Assembly: GCA_018303205.1 (NCBI GenBank)
Contig: JAGVYP010000064.1
Location: forward strand, 1-46,336
Length of the DNA: 46,336 nt
Direction of reading: 5' to 3'
From: Candidatus Woesearchaeota archaeon
GTDB lineage: Archaea > Nanobdellota > Nanobdellia > Woesearchaeales > JAGWAF01
This document shows, piece after piece, positions 7,615 to 14,203 of this stretch; positions within the stretch are counted from its first letter, which is position 1, and each line of letters starts with the position of its first letter. The notes under the pieces were generated by a model. It was not told the origin of the DNA. It ran no database searches and saw nothing but the letters and a program-made list of their open reading frames with translations. Made by a program: the position numbers and the translations under genes.

Positions 7615-7698
7615 GGTGGCGTGGCACAACCTGGTACTGCGCTAGCCTTGAGAGCTGGTTCCCTTCGGGGTATCTCGGTTCGAATCCGGGCGCCACCG
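7615..7698 (+). tRNA. tRNA-Ser(UGA), no intron
   Basis: Acceptor GGTGGCG/CGCCACC, D-arm GCACAACCTGGTACTGC, anticodon arm CTAGC-CTTGAGA-GCTGG with anticodon TGA, 15-nt variable arm with CCC/GGG pairing, and T-arm CTCGG-TTCGAAT-CCGGG. G73 follows, as expected for Ser, and CCA is not encoded. It is the only tRNA here whose T-loop is unbroken, and it has TTCGA where the split ones have TTCAA. Confidence 0.95.
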
Positions 7699-7796
7699 TC
7701 TTCTATTCCTGTTTATTTTTTCTTTTTTTTAATCAAAATTTAGAAAAAAAAACAAAGAAAATAAAGACGAGAAAAAAATAATGAAAATCCCCCACT

Positions 7797-8888
7797 TCAG
7801 TCTCTAAATCCATCTCTTTTTTCAGCTTCATAAATGTCCAGAAAAGCAACAAAGCTAGCAAGCACCAAAGGACCAATAACAAAGCCAACAATACCAAAGA
7901 ATTTTATCCCGCCTAAAACTCCAAGTAGCACAATCACCGGATGAATATTTGCTCTATTTCCTATAATCTTTGGTTTAATGATATTATCAATGCCAGCAAC
8001 AACAAAAAAGCAGTAAAAGAACAAACCAACTGCTTGCCATAGCATGGTTTCATTACCTGTCGTATATCCTGTAACAGCAAGGAAGAGGACAGCGGGAACC
8101 CAAATAATCCCTGTTCCTACAAAAGGAATAAGTGCGAAGATACTCATCAGCAAACCCCATAAAAGAGGAGAAGAAATGCCTACCACCCAGAATCCAATTG
8201 CTCCTAACGCGCCCTGGATCAGAGCAACAATGATTGTTCCAAAAATAACAGCGTGAGCAACATCATGTAACTTTTTAAAAATGGCATGCTGATTTTTTCT
8301 ATTAATCGGAAGCAAGTTTTTGAAACGCTCAGCAAGATCATGCCCATCCTTAAAGAGATAAAACGTCGTAAAAAAAGTAACAAACAAATGCACGATAATC
8401 ATCGGTATAGCAAAGACAAAATCACTAGTCTGCTCTACAATAAAGGTCGTAAAACGTTTTAAGCTATCCTCAAGCCATTGCTTCATATCAGGATCTGCAA
8501 TCATCTGATTTACAAAAGTAATCCCATCACAAACTGCACCATCATCTCCTACGCAACTCACCTTTAACAAGCCACCTGTTGCTATCTTCTGCTTTGCACG
8601 CAAATAAAAATATCCTGCTTCTTCAGTTACGGTTTGGAGAATAAAAACAAGAGGAATAGAAAGAAGAAGAATAATAAGAAGAGAAGCTATCAATGCAGAA
8701 ACAGTCTTGTTCTTGAGCCGTGCACGAATAACACGGTAAATAGGGTAAAAAATGTACGTTAACACAAAACTAGCAAGGATCGCTTTCAAAAAAGGAGAAA
8801 CGACAAGAAATGCCAAATAGATTAGAAGGATAAAAAAGAGAATAAACAAGTATTTGAGCACTCTTTTATCTTCCTTGACCATGGACAC
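7797..8888 (-). CDS. AI-2E family transporter-like membrane protein
   Basis: 363 residues with about eight hydrophobic segments: two close together near the N-terminus (about 12-50), one at about 62-85, then after a soluble loop several more from about 160 to 350. The pattern ASFVLTYIFYPIYRVI near the N-terminus and the C-terminal region IIKPKIIGNRANIHPVIVLLGVLGG match the AI-2E/PerM family. Members are proposed exporters or ion antiporters; the substrate cannot be read from sequence. It is a single gene with a TATA-like site near 8910 and no operon partner. Confidence 0.85.
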   Translation of the reverse strand: MSMVKEDKRVLKYLFILFFILLIYLAFLVVSPFLKAILASFVLTYIFYPIYRVIRARLKNKTVSALIASLLIILLLSIPLVFILQTVTEEAGYFYLRAKQKIATGGLLKVSCVGDDGAVCDGITFVNQMIADPDMKQWLEDSLKRFTTFIVEQTSDFVFAIPMIIVHLFVTFFTTFYLFKDGHDLAERFKNLLPINRKNQHAIFKKLHDVAHAVIFGTIIVALIQGALGAIGFWVVGISSPLLWGLLMSIFALIPFVGTGIIWVPAVLFLAVTGYTTGNETMLWQAVGLFFYCFFVVAGIDNIIKPKIIGNRANIHPVIVLLGVLGGIKFFGIVGFVIGPLVLASFVAFLDIYEAEKRDGFRD

Positions 8889-8990
8889 ATTTTCACTTTT
8901 TACGTATATAAAGCTTTGCTTAGAACGATACGGTTAACTTTTGACACATGACCTCTTTTTCACATTTTTTTATTTTTCTTTTGATAAAAA

Positions 8991-9095
8991 TGTCAAAAAT
9001 TTTCCACCAGTCTCTGACTAGTGGCGGGAAGCCCATTGATGGTCTATAGTGAAAAATTTTTGAGCATGCTCAAAAACCATGGGTGGTTTTTGACA
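8991..9095 (+). repeat. TGTCAAAAA-ended hairpin repeat, short copy
   Basis: 105 bp bounded by TGTCAAAAA and TTTTTGACA. Inside is a hairpin around CCACCAGTC-TCTGA-CTAGTGG and the perfect palindrome TTTTTGAGCATGCTCAAAAA. A longer inverted copy is at 40247-40390. No target duplication is evident. A GTTAGGCACAAGG box of another repeat family follows directly. Confidence 0.75.
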
Positions 9096-9280
9096 GTTAG
9101 GCACAAGGAGCTATTCTTTTCTTCGTTTCTTTTTATCTTTTTTATATAAAAAACACAAACAAAAATTCTAAAATAAACCAGTAGTATAGACGATAAAAAT
9201 ACTCAAAAAAGAGATGAAAAAGATATACGAAAAAAATAAGAAGATAAAAGAGAAGAGACCTAAAAAAATATTTGAAAAAG
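9096..9280 (+). repeat. A/T-rich GTTAGGCACAAGG repeat unit
   Basis: Begins GTTAGGCACAAGG (9096-9108), then TTCGTTTC, TTTTTTATATAAAAAA, CACAAACAAAAATTC, GACGATAAAA, and ends near ATATTTGAAAAAG (9280). The same order of blocks recurs at 13880-14150, 25846-25975, 26593-26767 and 40470-40850. Together with 8889-9095, this fills the gap before the PHP gene; I see no gene here. Confidence 0.7.
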
Positions 9281-9325
9281 CCTCCTAGAGATACCTTTTT
9301 ATAGTCAATAAAATAAAAAAAGAAG

Positions 9326-10288
9326 ATGCAAATTTACCGTACACAAGCAAAAGGAAATCCTCTTCTTCAAGTCCTATGCAAAGAAGGTTATCAAGCAGTA
9401 GACATGCATTATCATAGCCGTTTTAGCGTAGACGGACTATCAAAAATACCTCCTATCATGAAACAATGCAAAAAGCTCACTATAGGAACCTCCTTTACAG
9501 ACCACAACCATATCGGAGGAGCATTGCAGGCACGAAAACTTTCAAAGAACATTTTTCTTGTTCCAGGCCTTGAATTAACCTGTCATAATGGTGTGCACAT
9601 CCTTCTTCATTTTTATGACTGGGAGAGCTATATCTCTTTTTATGAAAATGACATGAAAAAACGCATAAAAAAAAATCCCTGGTTTCTCGATATTACCCAT
9701 GATGAAGCAGTTGACCTCGCAAGTGGTTATCCTTGTCTTATCACAGCACCCCACCCCTATGGTCCAGGATTTTGCGGAATAAAAAAGTTTCCTATCACAA
9801 AGGAAACCCTTAAAAAAATCCATAGCATAGAAACCATGAATGCAACTCTCACCAAAGAAATGAACGACCAAGGCATAGCCTGGACTGCACGACTCAATAA
9901 AGGAATAACAGGAGGAAGCGATGGTCACTGTCTTGCAGAATTGGGCAATGCATTAACGCTTTGCAAAGCAGATACTCTTGAAGAATTTCTTGATGCCATC
10001 AGAAAAAAAAAGTCCATCGTCATTGGAAAAGAAGAAAAACTTATGGAAGATGCAGTAAATGCAGTAAGCAAATTTATTCGTGAGGAAAAGAGAGCTCCTC
10101 ATAAGCAATTAGAAAAGATGTGGAGAGACAGAGGGTTATTAGAATGGGATCATCTCAAAAAATCACTCATGGGAAAAGACTTTTTCCATCATTTTCATGC
10201 CCACCACCAAGAACCTCAAAGACAACATCTTTCCAAGCATCAACATACGAGACATTTGATTCATTCTTCAAAACCAAAACATTTTTAA
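9326..10288 (+). CDS. PHP-domain metal-dependent phosphoesterase
   Basis: 320 residues. The PHP signatures are DMHYHSRFSVDGL (motif I, HxH type, about residues 26-38), SFTDHNHIGG (motif II), PGLELTCHNG, and APHPYGPG, with GGSDGHCLAELG near residues 199-210 giving the last metal ligands. PHP proteins hydrolyse phosphoesters with two or three metal ions. The C-terminal 50 residues are His-rich (FHHFHAHH), which could bind metal or be disordered. The substrate is unknown. The next gene, a lipoprotein, starts 24 nt downstream. Confidence 0.8.
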   Translation: MQIYRTQAKGNPLLQVLCKEGYQAVDMHYHSRFSVDGLSKIPPIMKQCKKLTIGTSFTDHNHIGGALQARKLSKNIFLVPGLELTCHNGVHILLHFYDWESYISFYENDMKKRIKKNPWFLDITHDEAVDLASGYPCLITAPHPYGPGFCGIKKFPITKETLKKIHSIETMNATLTKEMNDQGIAWTARLNKGITGGSDGHCLAELGNALTLCKADTLEEFLDAIRKKKSIVIGKEEKLMEDAVNAVSKFIREEKRAPHKQLEKMWRDRGLLEWDHLKKSLMGKDFFHHFHAHHQEPQRQHLSKHQHTRHLIHSSKPKHF

Positions 10289-10311
10289 GATAAGCTCTTT
10301 CTTCACAAGAT

Positions 10312-11169
10312 ATGATAAAAAAATTGATCTTCCTTACTTTTTTTGTTGTTCTGCTTTCAGCATGCGTTGAAAAACCATTATGCACGCAACCGTATTTTGA
10401 ATATAAACAAGGCGAGTGCTGCTTAGATGAAAATAACAACAAAATCTGCGACAGAGACGAACAAAAAGAAGAAGCACCAGCACAACCTCTTTTGCCAGAG
10501 GAAAAAACAGAACAAATAACTCTTCCTGAAAAGACAGAAACTTCCGTTGAACAAACAGAAGAAGAACAAACAACAACAGAAGACCCCCTGATTATCGGAA
10601 GAGAAAAAATTCTCAATACCCTCGTCACTAAAGTAAAAAGTGTACAATACACGTATGAAGGTCATACTTTCTTTGTCAAACCTCCTAACGTGGGAATTGT
10701 TCTAGACACGATTAAACCTGCAGGCGTTGATGAAGAAGATAATTCCCTCTACATTGACACAGTCTATCTTGATATGGTTACCAAAGACGCATTTGCAGGA
10801 TGCGAAGCACAGGAAAATACTAATGAAAAAAAATGCGGGCCTCTCTGGAGGGAGCTTATTGAAGTAAACTATGAAAGCTACGCCAAGCCTACACCTTTTG
10901 ACTGGATTGTCATGCTTCAAGAAGGAGAAATGCTTGATTATCGAAAAAAATATTCCTCTCTAGAACAACGCTTTGTTGATTATGTAACCTTTGCATATGA
11001 CAATCAAGTCATTGAACTCTGGGTGGACAGCGAATTCGGTGTTCCTCTTAAAGCCAGAGAATCCAAAAACTTACGCATCCATAGTTATCAGCAACTTACC
11101 ATTAACTCTGTTACCGAAGCTGATGTGTTCCCTACTCTAAGAACCCAAGGAGTTCAAGTTATCGGGTAA
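10312..11169 (+). CDS. Putative lipoprotein of unknown function
   Basis: 285 residues with a hydrophobic signal and lipobox-like LLSAC (cysteine about residue 18), then a Cys-containing segment (CTQPYFEYKQGECCLDENNN) and an acidic, Glu/Thr-rich linker to about residue 88. After that is a globular domain with aromatic-rich strands that resembles no family I can name. The CCLDENNNKICD segment is a common surface-protein motif in related archaea. Probably membrane-anchored and extracytoplasmic. It ends in an 11-nt overlap with the convergent folK gene. Confidence 0.65.
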   Translation: MIKKLIFLTFFVVLLSACVEKPLCTQPYFEYKQGECCLDENNNKICDRDEQKEEAPAQPLLPEEKTEQITLPEKTETSVEQTEEEQTTTEDPLIIGREKILNTLVTKVKSVQYTYEGHTFFVKPPNVGIVLDTIKPAGVDEEDNSLYIDTVYLDMVTKDAFAGCEAQENTNEKKCGPLWRELIEVNYESYAKPTPFDWIVMLQEGEMLDYRKKYSSLEQRFVDYVTFAYDNQVIELWVDSEFGVPLKARESKNLRIHSYQQLTINSVTEADVFPTLRTQGVQVIG

Positions 11170-11641
11170 GCTTCCTCACTCTCTTTTTTTCTTTTACACT
11201 TCTCAAAAGCTCAGAAATACTTTTCTTCATTTTAGGGTGCACAAATTTTGGAGCAATTTCCTTTAAAGGTATTAAAACAAATCTTCTCTCATGCATCCTC
11301 GGATGAGGGATAATCAGGTTTTTTTCTTTTATCACCAAACGATCATAGAGCAAGATATCTATATCTATAGTGCGTGGCCCATTTTTTCTCTTTTTTTTCT
11401 TTCCCAATTTTTTTTCTATCTTTTGCAAAAATGTCAATAATTTTTTTGGCTGTAAACGCGTTTCTATCTCTATAACTCTGTTATAAAAATCATTTTGATT
11501 TCCATATCCCACAGGCTCTGTTTTATAGAGTGAGGAACACGCAACAATCTTTGTTTTTTCTTTTAAACAAGACATTGCTTTTTCCAAATATGCTTTTCTG
11601 TCTCCCAAATTTGAGCCCAAACCAAGAAAAACCTTAGTCAT
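11159..11641 (-). CDS. folK: HPPK, folate pyrophosphokinase
   Basis: About 160 residues. GLGSNLGDR near the N-terminus, VGYGNQNDFYNRVIEIET, and GPRTIDIDILLYD with HPRMHERRFVL are the hallmarks of 6-hydroxymethyl-7,8-dihydropterin pyrophosphokinase. It puts pyrophosphate on the pterin alcohol before joining to p-aminobenzoate. ATG 11641 is chosen; an upstream in-frame TTG at 11653 is less likely. It overlaps the 3' end of folB by 8 nt, so the two form one operon. Confidence 0.92.
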   Translation of the reverse strand: MTKVFLGLGSNLGDRKAYLEKAMSCLKEKTKIVACSSLYKTEPVGYGNQNDFYNRVIEIETRLQPKKLLTFLQKIEKKLGKKKKRKNGPRTIDIDILLYDRLVIKEKNLIIPHPRMHERRFVLIPLKEIAPKFVHPKMKKSISELLRSVKEKKRVRKLTR

Positions 11642-11987
11642 GATGACGCTCAATGTATACTAAAGGATATCCTTTGCCTTTGCATGCTTCTGTTTTTTTT
11701 ATGACTACTCTTATTTTTTTTAAAGGATATACAGAAAGCAAAAGTATTGCAATTTCTTCAGCGAGATGCTCAATCATATTATACTCTTCCTTTTGCGTTT
11801 TCTCTCTTATTTTTTCATTAACTTCACTATAATTGATGGTATCTTCTAGCTTGTCGCTTTTGCATGCTTTTTTTAGGTCCAGAAAAAGAAGAACAGAAAT
11901 AAGAAGCATTTGTTTTCTCTTTTTTTCTTCTTTACTCACTCCGATATTACAGGATACAGGAAGGTCCTTTAAAGCAAGATAATCCAT
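11634..11987 (-). CDS. folB: Dihydroneopterin aldolase
   Basis: About 117 residues from ATG 11987 (MDYLALKDLPVSCNIGVSKE). The pattern LPVSCNIGVSKEEK, NYSEVNEKI and IEHLAEEIA is typical of FolB, which cleaves dihydroneopterin to 6-hydroxymethyldihydropterin and glycolaldehyde. This start fits a TATA box about 25 bp upstream and a nearly leaderless mRNA. The bacterial-type FolB/FolK pair suggests laterally acquired folate synthesis. Confidence 0.85.
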   Translation of the reverse strand: MDYLALKDLPVSCNIGVSKEEKKRKQMLLISVLLFLDLKKACKSDKLEDTINYSEVNEKIREKTQKEEYNMIEHLAEEIAILLLSVYPLKKIRVVIKKTEACKGKGYPLVYIERHHD

Positions 11988-12007
11988 GCAAACAGAGAAG
12001 AACAAAC

Positions 12008-12020
12008 CTTTATAAATAAA
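12008..12020. promoter_or_regulatory. Shared TATA region between folBK and tRNA-Val
   Basis: TTTATAAATAAA lies about 25 bp from the folB start on the minus strand and about 25-30 bp from tRNA-Val on the plus strand. The gap is only about 55 bp, so one A/T-rich core could serve both directions. Confidence 0.5.
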
Positions 12021-12041
12021 TGTTTTTCATGCTCTTCTCAA

Positions 12042-12143
12042 GGACCCGTGGTCTAGCGGCTATGACGTCACCTTGACTCGGTGAAGATCCCCAGTTCAAA
12101 AAGATTTTTGATATTCAAAATCCTGAAAGTCTGGGCGGGTCCA
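12042..12143 (+). tRNA. tRNA-Val(GAC) with T-loop intron
   Basis: Acceptor GGACCCG/CGGGTCC, D-arm GTCTAGCGGCTATGAC, anticodon arm TCACC-TTGACTC-GGTGA with anticodon GAC, T-stem CCCAG/CTGGG, and A73. A 29-nt intron (12101-12129) interrupts the T-loop after TTCAAA; exon 2 begins T (12130) and restores TTCAAAT. The bulge-helix-bulge has central helix TTCA/TGAA and bulges AAA and AGT. The inner stem is GATTTTTGA with TCAAAATC. The position is 59/60, the same as in the Pro and Phe-like genes. Confidence 0.93.
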
Positions 12144-12273
12144 TTTCTTTTTATTGACTGTCATGTTCTTCATTTTCATATTCTTTGTATCTTTTAGAAT
12201 TTTTATAAAAAAGAAGAACAGATAAAATAGTATTATCACAAAACATTTAAAGGATTTTACTTTTCTCTTTTTC

Positions 12274-12864
12274 ATGAGTGAAGAAGTAGCTAAGGACATC
12301 ATTTTTTCTTTGACAGGAATTCATTCCAGCGGAAAAACAACTATAGGCACTCTTCTTGCACAGGAAGGGTTTTCTTATCATCCTGAGATCGCAGCAATGC
12401 TTATTGAGAGAGGAGAAGCACCCTGGATAGAAGGCAGTACGGTAAGCACCGAAGAGTTTCAAAGAAGCATTATGCAGGAAGAGCTCAGAAGAGAAACTGC
12501 TGCATTAAGCACAGGTGTTCATGTTGTTGAAACTTTTCATCCTGGAAATCTTGCACATTGCCTTTTGATTTGCCCTGATGCAGACGTAACACGTCATTAT
12601 AGAGAACACGCACAACACGTAGTAAGGGAAAAAAGAGTTATTGGCATTCATTTAGATATTGATATTGCAACGTTGTTGACAAGAACACAACTCTACAAAG
12701 GAAGACAAATTGATACCTCTTTTTATGCAAAGCTTGGTCCTGCCATCCAAGGGGTGTATCAGGAACTTGGAATGACTTGGTACTGCATTAATAGCAGGGG
12801 AACCATTGAAAACACCTTAGAACGTGTAAGAGGGATTATCCAAGGCGAAGTAGGGAAAAGATAA
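12274..12864 (+). CDS. AAA_28-like P-loop ATPase / putative nucleotide kinase
   Basis: 196 residues with Walker A GIHSSGKTT at about 15-23, then FSYHPEIAAML, an acidic HVVETFHPGNL stretch typical of the kinase-type Walker B region, and an Arg-rich lid (THYREHAQH and REKRVIG region). The size and order fit the AAA_28/NadR-like kinase group. The phosphate acceptor cannot be told. It stands alone after tRNA-Val with a TATA-like stretch about 25 bp before its start. Confidence 0.65.
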   Translation: MSEEVAKDIIFSLTGIHSSGKTTIGTLLAQEGFSYHPEIAAMLIERGEAPWIEGSTVSTEEFQRSIMQEELRRETAALSTGVHVVETFHPGNLAHCLLICPDADVTRHYREHAQHVVREKRVIGIHLDIDIATLLTRTQLYKGRQIDTSFYAKLGPAIQGVYQELGMTWYCINSRGTIENTLERVRGIIQGEVGKR

Positions 12865-12963
12865 AATCAGAGGGTTTCCGAAGCCTTATTATCTCATGAG
12901 CAAAATGTTAAAACCACAAGATTTTTAATACCTTTTTCTTTTCTCGAGCGTTATGGTGAGAGT

Positions 12964-13200
12964 ATGAGCAAAAAGAAAGATAAAAAACCTAATCTCAAAA
13001 AAGAACGGTATTTAAAGTTTAAAAAGGAAAAACCTGCAAGCATGGATGTGAGCTTTCCAGAGCTTAGCCCTGATCAAATGAGGCAAAAACAGGAAGATGA
13101 GTTTAGAATCAACCGTTTTCTTCGCTTTAGCAGAAACCCTATTCCCCAAGAAATTAAGGAAAGGCGTATGAAAAGCAAAAGAGACAGAGTAGGGAAGTAA
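12964..13200 (+). CDS. Small basic protein, unknown function
   Basis: 78 residues, about one third Lys or Arg, with Lys-rich segments at both ends (MSKKKDKKPNLKKERYLKF and RRMKSKRDRVGK) and a more ordered middle (VSFPELSPDQMRQKQEDEF). No zinc or membrane motifs. The composition suggests RNA or ribosome binding. The start overlaps a GAGAGT region with weak Shine-Dalgarno likeness. No family recognised. Confidence 0.55.
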   Translation: MSKKKDKKPNLKKERYLKFKKEKPASMDVSFPELSPDQMRQKQEDEFRINRFLRFSRNPIPQEIKERRMKSKRDRVGK

Positions 13201-13295
13201 ACTTCTCTTTTTTTTATAATATTCTTTATTATATCTTGTATTTACTTCACTTTTAATTCATAAAGGATATAAACGATAAAAAGAAAGATCTCCCT

Positions 13296-13799
13296 ATGAA
13301 ACACGCTCTTTTTTTAGTATGTATACTCATACTCCTGACCTCGTGTACTTCTCAAAGTTCAGAAATCAACACTCCTACTGAAGGTGATACCATGCTTTTC
13401 AAAAAAGAACAACAAACAGAACAAGACTGGCAAAAAAAGATTACACCGCAACAATACCATATCTTAGTAGAAAAAGGAACAGAAAGGGCTTTTACCGGAA
13501 AACTCCTCAGCGAAAAAAGAAAAGGAACGTACGTTACCTCAGGTTGCAAAATTCCTGTTTTTCGCTCTGAAACAAAATATGAATCAGGAACAGGTTGGCC
13601 AAGCTTCTGGGATGTTTTAGACAAAGAAAACATTATTCTGAAGGAAGACAATTCCTTATTTGGTGGGAAAAGAATTGAAGTGTTAAGCAAATGCGGAGAA
13701 CACCTCGGTCATGTCTTTGACGATGGTCCAAAGCCTACAGGAAAAAGGTATTGCATGAATTCACTAGCCTTGGAATTTGTTCCCGATAAAGAGGGGTAA
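13296..13799 (+). CDS. msrB: Secreted lipoprotein-type peptide-methionine (R)-S-oxide reductase
   Basis: 167 residues: signal peptide with lipobox LLTSC (Cys about 17), linker, then an MsrB domain from about residue 42. Family signs are KGTYVTSGCKIPVF, YESGTGWPSFWD, GEHLGHVFDDGP and the catalytic Cys153 in RYCMNSLALEF. It reduces the R-epimer of methionine sulfoxide in proteins. Both zinc CxxC pairs of many MsrB proteins are absent, so it is a zinc-free form. The lipid anchor suggests repair of exported proteins. The electron donor is not evident nearby. Confidence 0.9.
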   Translation: MKHALFLVCILILLTSCTSQSSEINTPTEGDTMLFKKEQQTEQDWQKKITPQQYHILVEKGTERAFTGKLLSEKRKGTYVTSGCKIPVFRSETKYESGTGWPSFWDVLDKENIILKEDNSLFGGKRIEVLSKCGEHLGHVFDDGPKPTGKRYCMNSLALEFVPDKEG

Positions 13800-13879
13800 T
13801 CATAGTGTGCAGCGCTATGAAAAGTGAGTACCTTGAAGTAAAACCTATTTTTAAAAATTTATTTTGATTTTTGACATTT

Positions 13880-14150
13880 TTAATTTTTTTTAGTTTTTTA
13901 TAAAAAAAGGATATAAATAATAAACGAAAAAATAAACGATATTTTCCTTGTGCCTAACTTTTTCAAATATTTTTTAGGTATTTTTTCTATCGTCTTATTT
14001 TTTTCATGTATTTTTTATAATGATTATTTTATCGTCTATATAAAACGTCTCTTTTTGTATTTTTGTTTTAAGTTTTTTTTATAAAAAAAGTAAGGAACGA
14101 AAAGAATAAAATAAACGAATGATAGACTTTTTTTCCTTATGCCTAACTTT
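13880..14150 (-). repeat. Two tandem A/T-rich GTTAGGCACAAGG repeat units
   Basis: On the minus strand the boxes GTTAGGCACAAGG (13946-13958) and GTTAGGCATAAGG (14135-14147) are 189 bp apart and each is followed by TTCGTTTATT, TTTTTATAAAAAA and an AAAACAAAAATACAAAAAGAG-like block (only in one unit). The stretch 13800-14203 between msrB and the aminopeptidase holds no gene that I can support. Confidence 0.7.
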
Positions 14151-14203
14151 TTTTCCATCTCTCTTAGCGCAATCCTTATAAACCAAAAGAAAAAAAGAAG
14201 GCT

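Noticed and set aside
9096-9280. CRISPR array
   Set aside because: Repeat units are 160-190 bp, A/T-rich throughout and not separated by unique spacers of constant length; no cas gene is present.
10167-10652. Minus-strand open frames over the lipoprotein gene
   Set aside because: Shadow frames with Ser/Phe-rich composition opposite a Glu/Thr-rich coding region.
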